A stretch of DNA of 64,000 bases from Guadua angustifolia. Lineage: Eukaryota; Streptophyta; Magnoliopsida; Poales; Poaceae. Numbering within the stretch: position 1 is the stretch's first letter; each line of letters opens with the position of its first letter. Below are positions 1 through 11,899 of this stretch, piece by piece. A program made the translations under genes and the position numbers. The stretch is from the NCBI GenBank assembly GCA_036346375.1, contig JAYEVE010000828.1:1-64000 (forward strand), in the 5' to 3' direction. The notes under the pieces are model-generated. The model was not told the origin of the DNA and did no database searches. It saw only the letters and a program-made list of their open reading frames with translations.

Positions 1-359
1 CTACAATCTCATCATCACCTTTTCTCTTTGCAAAGCCACTGTCGTCTTCTCCCTCCACTATCGTCTTCTCCCCCTTAGATTTTTTATTTTTTAAACACAT
101 ATATATTGACCGTATTGTTAGATTTTTATTTTTAGAAATTTATGTATTGCCGTACCAATATCATTGTACCAGCATCGCATATCGGTGATACATAGGTGAA
201 CATAATCAGGCATTTGTGCAAGAAGAGTATGTATCTCTCTGGACGATTACTGCTTGTTCGTATCTCACTTTCGCTAATCTATCTACAGCTAGGTCGTACT
301 TCTCAAGTCTACACTAGTACGGTTATAGTTGGTAGCTCAATGTAGTGTATATTGATTAA

Positions 360-1757
360 AAATTTTGGCAAAATTTTGTGAAATCTTGGCGAGATCTCAG
401 ATTTTGACCAAGGACGAGATTCAAAATCTTAGCCAGATAAAACAATGTGCAAAATTAAATTGCTACAGTAACTTTAGAAATTTCAGTTTCGGGTTTTTCC
501 CCATATTTGGCCCAATAACCCTTAAAATGCCATCTTCCATGAAATTTTTTGAAAAAATGAATTTTTGAGTTGTTTTATAATTTTAAAAAAAACACTGTTA
601 GATTTTTATAACATTGTAAGAGTTTGATCATACTCTAAAAAATTTATGGTACTATCTTTAGTAGTCTAGGATCGTACAAAATTTTTTTTCAAAGAATTGA
701 ACTTCATTTGTTATCTTTAAAAAATCAAAAACAAAATGAACTTAATTAAGATAGTAACATTGTTAGAATTTCATAAATTTTCTTGAGTGTGATCATTATC
801 TAAAATTTTTATGAGATCTTAAGAATTGCCTAACAACCCTTCTCTAAAATTTTCAAAAATTTTAAACTTTTTCATTTGTTCAATTAAATCTATAGAAGCA
901 TTGAACTTCTTTTGTTATCTTTCAAAAATAAAAAATAGAAGGAATATAAATGGTACAACATGTTTGTAAGAATTTTATAAATTCACTGTAGTGTGATCAT
1001 GATCCAAAATTTTTGTGAAAGCTTAATAATTTTCTTAGCACCCTTCTTTCAAAGTTTTAAAAATTCTAAATCTTTTTTGGTTGCTCAAGCAAATCTATGT
1101 ATTAATCATTAGGGTTTTATCAAGACAGTAACACTATCAGAATTTTCAAAAATTCCTCATACTTAATCATCATTTGTAAATTTTTGAAAATATGGATGAT
1201 GCATGAAGACCATAAAAAAATTCAAAATTTTATAACATGGTTTGAACTATTTTTCATTCAGTTAAAATTTGCCAGTGAGGCTTTTATCAGAACAGTAGCA
1301 CTGTCAGAAATTTTTTAAAATTCTTAAAGCTTGATCATTATCTAAAAAATTTATAAAAACATTATTGATGAATGTGGTTTGTTCTATTTTTCATTCGGTT
1401 CAAATTTGTCGGTCAGTCTTTTATCAGGATAGTACCACTGATAGAATTTTTAAAATTTTCTCACACTTGAACATCATCAGAAATTTTATGGAAACGTTAG
1501 TGATGTGTCAAGACCATCTACAACACATTTCAAAATTTTTAAATGGGTATTTGCACTATTTTTTACTCGGTTCAATTTTACCGAAATCTCAGCATTTCTC
1601 AGTAAAATTTTGATATTTATCAGCGAAATCTCGGTAAAAAAAATGGATTTGAATTTTGCTTTTTGTATTTCGTCTGAAATTCTGAGATCTCGGTGAAATT
1701 TTAGATTTCGGTTATTTTCGAGATGTCAATCGAAAACGAGATTTGAAACCATGAGTG
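360..1757. repeat. unclassified AT-rich element with inverted end motifs
   Basis: Both edges carry related words in opposite orientation: near the left end a run of GAAATCTTGGCGAGATCTC-type sequence, and at the right end CTGAGATCTCGGTGAAATTT followed by an outer end reading AAACGAGATTTGAAACCATG. The same end family appears again, reversed, at 47553. The interior is a degenerate tandem array. No coding capacity is visible. I cannot assign a superfamily. Positions 1-359 upstream hold nothing I recognise. Confidence 0.4.
592..1620. repeat. degenerate tandem repeat, about 130-200 bp unit
   Basis: The word CACTGTTAG/CACTGTCAG recurs near 592, 758, 957, 1131, 1300 and 1434. Each time it is followed by an AT-rich stretch with TTGATCATTATCTAAAA and an AAATTTTTATG-like block. 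Unit length varies between about 134 and 199 bp and the copies are strongly diverged, so this is an old array inside the surrounding element. Confidence 0.55.
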
Positions 1758-1889
1758 TATATGTAGTAGTACTACCTTCCTTAAGCCAATATTGTTGACT
1801 GTCGCTTTTGCTGACAAAAGATTAGTCACACTTCTCATGAGCTAAAACATGGTTGATTGCCATTTTGGTTGCTACTCCGTACTAAATTT

Positions 1890-2119
1890 GGCCCAGTTTG
1901 GAACAATTTTTGATTGTGCAAATTCTGGATTCTCCAAGAATCAGGTAGGTGATAACTTTTGATTCTCCAATAATTCAAATTCTGGATTATCCAAGAAGCT
2001 TCTTGAGAAACTTTTTCCATAATCAAAAGCATATTTGTATACAAAATCAGAAGCTACCACTCACCCGATTCTTGAAGAATCCAGAATCTTCATAATCAGA
2101 AACTGTCCCAAACTTAGCC
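1890..2119. mobile_element. MITE with long terminal inverted repeats
   Basis: The left end begins GGCCCAGTTTGGAACA and the right end, reverse-complemented, begins GGCTAAGTTTGGGACA. Similarity continues for about 50 bp into ATTCTGGATTCT..CAAGAATC on both sides. A possible 3-bp target duplication TTT flanks the element. Its 230-bp size, long inverted repeats and lack of coding sequence fit a PIF/Harbinger-like MITE, but the superfamily is inferred. It lies directly upstream of the first PHAS leader block. Confidence 0.65.
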
Positions 2120-2170
2120 TTTATTCCGTAAAATAAAATTTTCACAGCAGCCAATATAAATATATATAGC

Positions 2171-2598
2171 TAGCTAGTCTCTGTATCCAATTATCCATCA
2201 CTTTTCTCTCTAGAATTCGAGCATCCATCGCCTTCAAAATTAGCTCCCTCTGCTCTAAATACCCATTCGCATCTCCTTTGCATCCTCACCGAGTCATTCT
2301 TGCTGTCTTCCTCTCCAAGAGGGAGTTGATATCATACAACTGTAAACACTAAATCACACCAAAAAACAGAGGTGAAAACCCGATAGCTGCAACGTTCACA
2401 CCTCATATGTGCAATTCCATCATCGACAAGGCAAATTTACTTGCTCCTATTTTATTTAATATGATGTTCCTAGATTCGAATGTACATCGTTTATGACTTT
2501 ATCTACATATGTTTTTCGGAACGGAGTCTGTGTATACATGTGAATACTAGTTTTCTGCATCTCACTGCAGCAGTTTTGGGATTGGGAGGTATGGGGAA
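2171..2598 (+). ncRNA. 5' part of candidate 21-PHAS precursor, unit 1
   Basis: A leader block at 2171-2300 (TAGTCTCTGTATCCA, later TTTGCATCCTCACCGAG) matches blocks at 28151, 34511 and 63131. TATAAATATATATAG just upstream at about 2156-2170 could be its TATA box. The block is followed by a CACTGCAG acceptor-like site at 2563-2570 and, 6 nt later, the miR2118-complementary motif. No protein frame runs through it. By analogy with grass 21-PHAS loci this would be a capped, polyadenylated non-coding transcript cleaved at the motif. The 3' end cannot be placed. Confidence 0.5.
2577..2598 (+). promoter_or_regulatory. candidate miR2118 target site 1
   Basis: Compared with the perfect complement of grass miR2118, I count 2 mismatches and 3 G:U wobbles. 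The core TTGGGAGGTATGGGGAA includes the residues opposite miRNA positions 10-11, which are paired. One of the two best-paired sites in the window. Confidence 0.6.
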
Positions 2599-2744
2599 AA
2601 CATAGAAAGTATAATAGAAAGCAATATGCACATTGGCTGACATTTCATCTACGGTGGCTTCTTGACCAGCAACAGTGGCGTAACCAGGTTGTGTGCAAGT
2701 CAAGCTAGAATTTTTTTCTTGTTGGTTAGATTCCATTAAACCAC

Positions 2745-3030
2745 AGGTGCAGCCAAATCGTTGTACACCACCGTGGTTACAAAATCAGGGTCCTTATCCC
2801 TGCTTTGCCAGAATCTGGGATAGTGGGTCATTTCAAACTTGGAGAAGTTTTGCAGACAGTAAGAATTTAGCTTCTCTATAGAGGACCCCGAGCCTTGAAT
2901 TGTCTTCTTGCTCAGTGCTCTCCAAGGCATGCTTGAGACTGATAGCATCCGTCTCAATGATGATTCTGTCCATCGGACATGAGACGCAAAACGGATAGCC
3001 AGTCTAGAAGTTATTGCCCACGAGTAACAA
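2745..3030 (-). pseudogene. RNase H-like (RVT_3) domain fragment
   Basis: On the minus strand the frame below 2973 reads MDRIIIETDAISLKHALES and then continues through LGVLYREAKFLL. This is the usual block of the plant RNase H-like domain found in LINE-derived and 'putative ribonuclease H' proteins, including the I-I-E-T-D acidic motif. Upstream, in another frame, ITSRLAIRFASHV fits the preceding helix. The frame breaks at both ends and there is no start or complete domain, so it is a dead fragment. It lies downstream of PHAS unit 1 on the opposite strand, and may be a piece of a LINE or of a captured domain. Confidence 0.6.
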
Positions 3031-4280
3031 AGGATTTAAAGAGAAGGGACTCAATCAGTGTTGACGAGAGCTATATGGGCGGCCACCTGAAGAGAAACTC
3101 TTAGGTGGAGGTATTATTCATGCATGTTTGTATCTTTTTATTATTATTATTATTTGAGACTGGCTGTTAAGGGTGACAGGACAAATTAACTGAGGATTGA
3201 AGAACATGTGGGAACATAACAACTCAAGTCGTCATGAAACAAGGCATAGGAATTATGTAAATGAAAAAGAAGCGAACTTGCCGTTTGGGATTGTAGAATT
3301 CTTGATACATTTATGGATTACAATAATGATTTTTTTTGCGAAGTGTTACATTGAATGGACAATTTTAATATGCCAAACTGATTCCTTTTATTGTTTATAT
3401 AAGTCATTACGTACAGAGAACAAAACATATGCTCTTAGAAAATGCATTGGTTCGGTTTGCCGCTAGTTCAGCTTCGACCTGTTCGTGGGCAGTCCTGACG
3501 GACCCCTTTTGAGGGTCTGACCGGGCCAAAGATTTTCGGCCTGTTGGCCCAACTCAAAGCCCGATAAGGCTTCATAAAAATAATAAAGTAATAAAAGATA
3601 ATGCTTATTCAGAATATAGTCAATACAATGTCTTATTGAGAAAGTAACTAATGCTGCAGTCATCTGGCAGCGTTTAGTCCACCGACATCGCCAAGCATTG
3701 TGGGCTGAAACGGTGTCGGCCTGAAGACTGCAGCTGCTAGTGTTGGCAAGCAAGAGAAAACTCTAATCGTTTCCTTTTGTTTTGATTGTTTATTGAAAAT
3801 CAAATAGCACGAATGACCCATATATGCCGTCTAAAGTGCATGTGTGAAGAATTTCGGGATTTTCTGGCGACGGCAATGCTTCTTGTTACTCATGTATGAA
3901 AATTTTTGTGCCCCTGGCCATAGTTGATCTTATCATGTCGCAGAACATAATGCTGTCTTCGGTGGTGGACATCATTGCCCATTCGAAATGATACAAATGA
4001 AAAATATATGTATTATCAGAGCAATGTATATAAGAAGAACATGTTTTAAAACTGAAAAGAACAAGTTCTATTGTGCCAAAGCATCATATTGGTGATATGA
4101 ACAGTATAACAGGGTATGAACAGTAAAATCAATACCAGTTCAAGATAAAAAAATTCTTGTAACTTTTAATCTGCTAATCCAAACCCTATAAAACTTGTAG
4201 GCTTTTTCTATGGATATCAGGAACCTATTCTAACATTTAATCACAAAGATTGTCATCAAAATTCTGACCTTTTTCTAGTT
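3031..4280. other. no gene recognised
   Basis: Mostly AT-rich sequence. A short ATT microsatellite lies near 3140-3160. A GC-rich patch at about 3467-3560 contains words such as GGGCCAAAG and GGCCCAACTC that resemble old hAT termini, but no paired end was found. Short open frames here have no recognisable domain. Confidence 0.5.
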
Positions 4281-5965
4281 AAAAGAAGAGTGCACAAAAC
4301 GAGCTTAAGAATAAGAACATAGCTCTAAGCTTACTCGTGTGGGTTTTGATTATTAAGATGATCTTAGAGAGCCTCCCATATGTCATAGAAAGCAAGAACA
4401 CCCAAAAAAATCCCTCAAACAAGGAGGATCAAGATCTACCTCAAGAACTTTTTTTGTTAACTTAAAAACTAGTCTCTTGGAGAAACTTGGATGATCAAGA
4501 AGAAACTTGCTTAGATGATTGAGAAGATATTCTATAGAGAATACATTTATCAATTATATATCTTTGGCAGTACAAGATCAAGCAAGAAAGAAACCACAAG
4601 AAAAGAGTAAGAGCAAATAAAAAAACGATCAAACTTAAGGCAAAAACTTAAGCAAGGTGATGATTTGCATTCATATCATAAAGAGAGTTTAACAAAGCCT
4701 CTCATCTGAAGGCAAAGCTCCCAAGGAGTACACACACTACACAAGAATACAAAATCTTGTAGAAAACCTAAAACTCCGAGTGACTAAATCTAAAATCTCA
4801 AGTCTCTCCTCCTACTGCATCTCCTTATATAATAGAGGCAACCCTAACCCTAAACCCAACACTCTTAATGGATTTTACATTTACACAAGCATACTTCTCA
4901 AAGCGGCTCTTACATTGACGCCAAATCCACTCCGCAAAGGTTGAATTTGCGTCCAGCTCCACTCTGGCGTGACCTAAACCACTTAGGCCATCACCGCAGT
5001 TTTCCAAACCACCTCAACCGCTGATATTAGATAAATTACCAATTTACCACAATAACTAGTCTTCCTTCTCCTCAAAGCATCACCCATACTTCATCATTTT
5101 CCATGTGGCCCCAATAACTTGCCACCAAGCATTTCACACATCTAAACTTCCCTGAACCGTCCTCACTTGCAAACGGATCTAAGTCACTTGACGTGCCATA
5201 TGTCCTTTATAGCTTCACCATAATAGCACCAGCTTCTTTGATTGTTTTGGACCTCAACTCCTCCCTAAGCCTACTCTTGGTCCATGTCATTGCCCGCCAT
5301 GTCTATCACCAGTACTTCATGCTCTGGCTCCTTATCTTCTCGGCTTATAACTACTTCCCGGGCTCAATCATCTTTCAACGTCACTAGACCATTCTGGACC
5401 TTAGCTCTCCTAGTCTAGTCCTGGTCTCCTTCGCTTCATCATAACCTAGCTCTGAAGTCCTGCAACCAACGCTGACAAGCAAACATATCACATAGCACTG
5501 TTCACAATAATATGCATTAATCATCACATAATGCAAACTTTAACTTTCAACTCGCTAGAAAGTCGATATTACCACCACCCAGGGCTGACAATACCATAAG
5601 TCTGGTACTATCGCTCCTAGTTATCTTGTAGTGCCGCTCACCCTAAGAAACCCTGAGTAACCCCTCTCTAGAAAATAACTATTACCAACTAGAGGTCGAT
5701 AGTACCGCAACCCCTAGTACTACCGCTTCTCCATAGCCGGTAGTGCCACACCTTGTACACCCTAGAGAAAACACTTCTCTGTAAAAAGGCTACTGCACTC
5801 ACGGTCGGTGGCACCGTAGGGCCAGCACTACCGCCACTACAAGGTTGGTAGTGCCGCCCAACACTAACAGCACATCAAATTGCTTTAAATTCAAAATAAA
5901 ATTCAAATCAAACTCAAACTTGAGTACCACATGCTCAGACGCTATCAATAACTCATCACAAATAT
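4281..5965. repeat. LTR-retrotransposon-derived repeat (Copia/SIRE-like)
   Basis: Contains the block CTAAACCACTTAGGCCATC near 4975 and, at about 5560-5860, repeated GGTAGTACCGCC-type words. Related sequence occurs at 23995-24340 and 57420-59640, so this is a dispersed family. No coding domain is visible. The assignment to a Copia LTR rests on general resemblance (long non-coding AT-rich repeat with CCGGTA-type words) and is tentative. The right edge abuts truncated Gypsy-2 pol. Confidence 0.4.
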
Positions 5966-7131
5966 AGGGCATACTTCCAAAGTAGCTAACTAACATTCTT
6001 GAACCACTTCTAGATTAAGCTTTTGGAATTCCTCGTAAAGTACTAGCTAACTTTCCTTAATCATTAGGATATTGCCATAACTCTTTCTTCTCAAAGTATC
6101 AGTTACGACATTCGCTATCAGTTACGACATTCGCTTTACCTAGATGATAGTGAATTCAAATGTCATAGTCCTTGATCAACTCCAGCTATCTTCTTTGTCT
6201 CAAATTGAGATCAGCTTGGGTAAAAGTGTACTTCAAGCTTTTATAATCAATGTAAACCTCACATTGATTGCGATGAGGTAGTGACACCAAATCTTTAAAG
6301 CATGGACTATGGTTGCCAATTCCAAAGCATGGGTAGGATATTTAACTTCATGTGTCCTTAGTTGTCGTGAAGCATAAGCCACAACCTTTTTATCTTGCAT
6401 TAGAACACGATCGAGTCCTTATTGAGATGCATCACAGAATATCTCAAAATTCTTTTTGATATCCAGCAAGATAAGCATTAGGGCTATTGTCAAACACTTT
6501 TTTAACTCTTGAAAACTCTGCTCACACTCTGCTATCCAAATGAATTTCTTCTCCATTTTCAAGAGCTGAGTGAGCGGTCTAGCTTTTCTAAAAAATCCTT
6601 CTATGAAATAGCGATAATATCATGCCATTCCAAGAAAATTCCGGACTTAGAGTACTGTCTTGGGTGATTCCCAACTGAGTACATTTTGTACCTTACTAGG
6701 GTCAACAACAACTCCTTCTGCTGATATGACATGTTCTAGGAAAGTAACTTCTTTCATGTAGAACTCATATTTACTGAACTTAGCAAGAGTTGATTTTCTC
6801 TTAGCTTTATCAGAACTAGGCGCAAGTGATTCTTATGTTCTTCCTCACTTTTGGAGTAGACTAAAATGTCATCAATGAAGATAACAACAAACTCGTCTAG
6901 ATATTCCATGAATACTTTGTTCATTAAGGTCATGAAGTAAGCAGGAGCATGGTCAATCCAAATGACATCACGGTATACTCATACTATCCATACTGAGTCA
7001 CAAAAACTATCTTGGGAATATTCTCTTAACGAATCTTCAACTGGTGATACCTTGACTTAAGTCAATCTTTGAGAATATTCATGCACCTTGAAGTTGGTCA
7101 AACAAATTATCAATCCTTGGTAAAGGGTACT
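5966..7131 (-). pseudogene. Gypsy-2 pol: RT palm/thumb and RNase H (3' half)
   Basis: Reading downward from 7131, the minus strand encodes the reverse transcriptase palm. EYTVMSFGLT lies near 6970, and FVVIFIDDILVYSKSEEEHK near 6850-6900 is the catalytic F/Y-x-D-D region in Gypsy form. The RNase H region follows, with KKVVAYASRQLRTHEVKYPT at about 6340-6400 and HYHLGKANVV at about 6130. Several stop codons and frameshifts interrupt it. It is continuous with the RT N-terminal part at 18119 once Gypsy-1 is removed. The sequence ends at about 5966 before any integrase. Confidence 0.85.
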
Positions 7132-7805
7132 TGTCGACGATCGGGATCGCCAACCGCAAGAAATGAGATGGGGGGTCAGTGTAATACGGGACCCGAGCAG
7201 CGCTTCGCTTAGACGGAGGAAAAGTGTAGACGTGGTTATGGTCGGAGCGAGACGACAACGAGCATGAGACCGAGATTTATACTGGTTCGAGCCCCTGTGG
7301 AGGTAATAGCTCTACTCCAGTCGCCTTGCGGCAGTTTTCTTGGCTATTTCTGAGTACAAGGATGTGTTACAGCTCAAGTTTAACAATGGCTATGTCTAAG
7401 CTCGAGCTATGCGTGTTGTGTGTTGTCTTCGTCTCCCAAAAGACTGCGCTTCCTTGGTCTTTATACCTCCTCTACACGCAACGGACGGGAAAGATTCCAG
7501 GGAAGTGGCCTTCATGTACGATGAGGGCTGGCAGTAACCGCTCCGAACTTGTTGCACGCACCTGCTCCTACCCCACGACCCGCGCCTTGGGCAACCGCCG
7601 GTCAAATGCTTGATCTGAAATCCAAGGGTGGACTACGGCTCCTGGACAAGGGCCCGCCCGAGCTCGAAGTCGAGTGGGGCCGTGCTCAGGTCAGCCAAGG
7701 CCTAGGTCGAAGCGCCAAGACGCACCTGTGTCGTGGCGGGGCCTCCGAGCACGGGGATCCGCTGATCGCGGCGCCGCCGGTCAAGGGACGCCACAGCCCT
7801 CGTCA
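7132..7805 (-). repeat. Gypsy-1 3' LTR (left copy)
   Basis: 674 bp, begins TGTCGACGATCGGGATC and ends CCCTCGTCA on the plus strand. It matches 17448-18113 along its length with scattered substitutions and small indels. The element is minus-oriented, so this is its 3' LTR. It adjoins the polypurine tract at its right edge. Confidence 0.92.
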
Positions 7806-7820
7806 GCTAGCCCCCGAGGC
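7806..7820 (-). promoter_or_regulatory. Gypsy-1 polypurine tract
   Basis: On the minus strand CCTCGGGGGCTAGC directly precedes the LTR start TGACGAGGG. A G-rich tract abutting the 3' LTR is the plus-strand priming site of LTR retrotransposons. Its position confirms the minus orientation of the element. Confidence 0.75.
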
Positions 7821-8590
7821 TTAAGGTCGTGGTCGGAACACGGGCCGACCTTGAGGCTCTATAGTCGGGACCGATTCCCAGAGTTCTCTTGAGGTCGAGG
7901 TCGGGTGGAAACGAACGCCAAAGCCGTGAGTGTTTACACTGGCGCCTTCTTGATCTTCGAACCACTGCACGGATGCAAACATTGGCGACACTGCTGTCTC
8001 TTGAAACCGCAGCCCGTGCCTTAATTGCGCTTATCAAATCGTGGCAAGACGCCTTCGGCAAGTGCATGATCGATTTGGCGGCGGCGTCCTATAAACTTAA
8101 GACCGCAGCGTCTGTTGAGGAAACTTCCCGACCGGCGCCCTTCATCTCCCAAGCCTCCGAGCCCAAGCAAAAACTTCCTCCCCCCCCTCGGCCGAAATCG
8201 CCGCGATTGCCATGGCCAAGTTAGGGAGGAGCACGCTGTCGCTGCAAGGATGAAGGAGCTTGAGACCACAGGGCGCTTGACCCATTCACATATACGCCGC
8301 AACGAGACCGAGCCATGCCCGGGGTGACGATGAGATCGTTTGCACCGAGCACTACGCCCTTTCGACTGCGGACCCGGAGAGCGAAGTTCTCTCCGTGGTC
8401 CTCACCGATTCTTGTAGATCGAGCTCATAAACCCGTGCCAAACTCCATTCTTACTCTCGCCATCTTCTCCCACTGTGCGAGGGGTTTCTAGAATCCTTCC
8501 CAATCCTCGCTTTTCTTTCTGACTTGACCTCTTCCGTTCGGGAAGGACCTCAGAGTCGGATGCCTCTACTTAGGAGCGGGACAGGCTCAA

Positions 8591-10832
8591 GTGGTCCTTC
8601 CCAAGATCCAAGCTCGACTCCCCGCCATGGTCCGAGTGGTGGTTCTACTGAAGAAAGGGGAGCTCGGCCTGTTGTCATACACGAGGGAAAGCCCATCGTG
8701 GGAAGAAGGAGACCCCAGAGGCGACGATCCCGAGGCCGATGAAGAAGCTTATCGCCGCCATTCATCTTTGCACCGAAGCGCGCCTCACCGGCAAAGCGAT
8801 CGCTGCCGACTTCTGCGAACTGTGTGTCCCCTCTGGAGGCGGACACACCCGTTCTACGAGATCCAAGGGCGCATCGACTCGACCCGCGAGGGTACGTCTG
8901 GTATGCCTCCCTGCCTCGTGGACTTGTTCGAGTCCACCCATTGCACTTCCTTGAGAATCGCTCCTTTGCGTACCGGCGAGTCTTGGGTTGCCGCCAGGAT
9001 GAACGAGATGTTCGGGAAACTGGCGCACAATTACTCCATGGACGACTCCGTGCCGAAGAACGTGCTCCGCCGCAAGGCCGAGGTAAGCCATCTCGACCAA
9101 CGGCTCAACCCGAGCGACCCCGAGGCCCTCCATGACCCTTTTCCGCACGCAGGACCATCAGGAGCTGCTCGGCACGGCCAGGCGGATGCTCCCGTTGCCC
9201 GGGGTGGGCAAGAGCAAAAAAGGGAAGAAGAGACCTTCCCCGACCGACGCGGACCGCCAGGAGGCGAAGAAAACTCATGTCGAGTGGGGCGACCACGCCA
9301 TGGTGAGGATCCCACTGGTCGAGCCCCCGAGCCCGTGCTCGTGTGCCTTGCTGGTTTGACGTGTTCTCTTTTTTGCAGCAGCAGAGCGCGGCGGCTGCCG
9401 CCAGGTCTTCGAGCCTTCTCCCGACTCCAGGACCTCAAGCTCGGAATCCCGCTGCAGCGGATGACGTGGAGCCGGCACGGGCCCCGAGACCCCGGCCGCG
9501 ACGTCAGAAGCCGAAAGTGCCCCTTGGCCTCGGGGCAACAAGACCTTCATGGACCCCGACGAGGTGGAGGCCGGTGTCCTGTAAGTTCACGGCTTCTTGG
9601 ACTTCGTCTTCCTCGCATCTTTCGGGCATAGTGTATGTTTTTGATCGTAGACCTCGAGCACCCGAGCTCGAAACTTGCCTGTTTTGACGATGCCTGTTGT
9701 CCAGGGCGAGTTCGAGTCTGAGGAAGAGGACACCTTCGAGTTGGTCTGGCACCGGCCTTCACGCCCGACCCGGACCCCCTCGGGGCCACCAAGCCCGCCC
9801 CCGGATGGTGAGTTCTACCAAGGGGTCGACGACCCGGACGAGGAGGAAAACCAGTCCGCATCCAGCGAAGACTTCAGCACCGGCGAGGCGCACGACGCAG
9901 CTGCCGTTGTCAACCTTCCCGAGGCCATCGCGAGGGAGGACACCCAAAGCTTCGTGGCTGCGCCCGAGACGACACCCCAAGCTCCCCCGACCACGGCCGC
10001 TCCGGGCGCCGAGGCCGCGATTCCGTCGGCCACCGAAGGTGATCAGGCTGTAGGGGCTCCGCAGACCTGCCCAGATGTGGCTGTGTCGGGTGCTGAGGCC
10101 GCAACATCCCAGGCCACGGAGGTCGAGAATGCCGCGGCGGATCCGGCTGCCATCCGCTTGGCGCCGGAGACGAGCGGGGCTCCGACCGTGGAGGTCGGGA
10201 CCAGCACTGCCGCCACGCCCTCCCCCGTCGACGAGTTGAACCCACCAGAGGAGACAGCGGATGACCAGGCCGCCCCCGGGGTGGGGACTCAAGGTCCTGG
10301 CCCAAGCGCGCCAGCGGTGGCCGAGGTCGACCTCGACACTAGCACGGCGGTCGACGAGGAGGAGGAGATCCCTCGCGATCGTATTGATGACCACGAGGAA
10401 TTCACCCGCGCACGCCTGGAGGGCCATCTCCGCGAGGTAAGGGTCTTCCCGCACACTTCGTAGTTTGTAGTCTGAGCTCCTTGTCCCCTCTCATTTTGGG
10501 CCACCCTTTTCGTCGTGAAGGTGATCGACCATGCCTCCCGAGGGCTACGAGGCCTTCAAGAGCACGCTGACGTGCTGAGGGGCCTCCTGAACGCGATAGA
10601 GGCGCGGGAGGTTGAGCGCTCCAGGCTCATCAGGACCATCGAGGTCGAGCAGGGGGAGCTCGAGCAGAAGGCCCAAGAGCTCGCCGACCTGCGCCAGACG
10701 ATGAGGGCGCAGGAGGTAGCCCACGCGACCGAGCTCGAGCAGACCAAGACCTCCGAGCGCGAGCACGGCTTTAAAGCCGTGGAGCAAGAGCGCACTCTGC
10801 TCGCCAAGGCGCTTGAGGCCGAAAGCGGCTAA
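8591..10832 (+). CDS. antisense spliced ORF of Gypsy-1, acidic region plus coiled coil
   Basis: Opposite in strand to gag-pol. A multi-exon frame can be read: 8591-9082, 9153-9302, 9379-9580, 9705-10436 and 10521-10832 (stop). The four short introns (70, 76, 124 and 84 bp) all have GT-AG ends, for example GAG|GTAAGC, TTTTTTGCAG and GAG|GTAAGG. Junctions 1, 2 and 4 keep phase 0. Junction 3 does not keep phase, so a frame break lies in exon 3. Exon 2 encodes a K-rich segment (GKSKKGKKRPSPTDADRQ), exon 4 an acidic Ala/Pro/Glu-rich region (GEFESEEEDTF at its start), and exon 5 a heptad-rich coiled coil (EQGELEQKAQELADLRQ). The true start is uncertain, since the region 8000-8590 may hold more exons. 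Antisense ORFs of unknown function are known in Tat-lineage elements. The function is unknown. Confidence 0.6.
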
Positions 10833-11157
10833 AGTCAGCTCTGCGAGAAGGCGCCATGGAGCGAACACCCCTGCCGGCGGCGTCCCCGAGCTCGAGGCCA
10901 AGGTCTTGGAGCTCGAAAAGAAGCTTGAGCGCTAGCAAGGCTACGAGGACGAGCGGGCCAAAGTCGAGGTGCCGAGAAGGCCGCGCGGATCAGTCGTCCT
11001 CCTCGGCGAAGGCGCCTCCGATCTCGAGGCCAAGATCTCGGAGCTCGAAGGAGGCTCGAGCGCCAAAAGGGCGGCGACGAGCGCCATGGCCCAGCTCCAA
11101 GATTTAACGGCGCCGGCTGTGGATGCCTCCACGGAGCCCTCCGGAACAGAGGAGTGA
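10833..11157 (+). pseudogene. continuation of the antisense coiled-coil frame after a stop
   Basis: After the stop at 10832 the coiled-coil signature continues in shifting frames: PELEAKVLELEKKLE at about 10885-10935 and SDLEAKISELEGGSSAKR at about 11020-11070, ending PSGTEE at 11154. The repeated LEAKxxELE words show that the ancestral protein was longer and that this copy has lost its frame at least twice. Confidence 0.55.
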
Positions 11158-11899
11158 ATTTGTCGGCCCCGAGGGCCAAAGTCAATGAGCTTGAGTAGGA
11201 GAAGCTTTAGTGCGAGATGGGCGAAGCAGAAAAGCAATCAAGACAAAATGTGTTAATAGAGTGTGATTTGTTTTGGAGAGCAGAAAAACTATTGTCTTGT
11301 TTTAAGCTTATAGTCGAGGATATTTGGTGTTCGTCCCTTTCGCTCCTGGTCGTGCGCCGTAGGTCGTATGCCAACAGGATACCCTTATCCAGCCCCCGTT
11401 GGGTCCGAGGTCGAGCAACGCCGGCCTTAGGAGCAAAATTTGTACGTTAGCAAACGAACATAACATGCAGAATAGCGAAAAGGTCCACATGGGACGTAGA
11501 CGTGACGAGAGTGACACCAACAAAGAGGTGGTTACACCCGGACCAACGTCCGAATTACGACTGCGACTGTGCGCACTGCCCAACAGTCAAAGTGGCGAAG
11601 CTCGTGCTCGAGCTCGGGCACAGGGGAGAGCTGGATTGCGAAGAGGTTCAGCTTACGTTTAACTCATCCACTGGGGGTGAACGTCGAGCTCGCGGCCTGA
11701 GACCAAGAGCGAAAAGGCCACAGATGAAGGTCATGTTCGGAAAAGGTCCCGAACAAAAGGAACAAGACCATCGAAGTGGAAATAGACATAAAGGTCGAGC
11801 ATGAAAGAACAAACTTTATTGAAACTTAAGGTATAGAGGTTACACATAAAACTTTGAAGTCGATCTATGTTCCACGAGCTAGAGAGCTCTCGCCATCGA
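11158..11899. other. Gypsy-1 spacer between antisense ORF and integrase
   Basis: No domain was recognised on either strand. It lies between the 3' end of the antisense frame and the C-terminal end of integrase, so the two genes are convergent and this stretch probably holds both 3' ends. The segment near 11805-11830 (GAACAAACTTTATTG) could serve a polyadenylation role on the minus strand; that is speculation. Confidence 0.4.
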
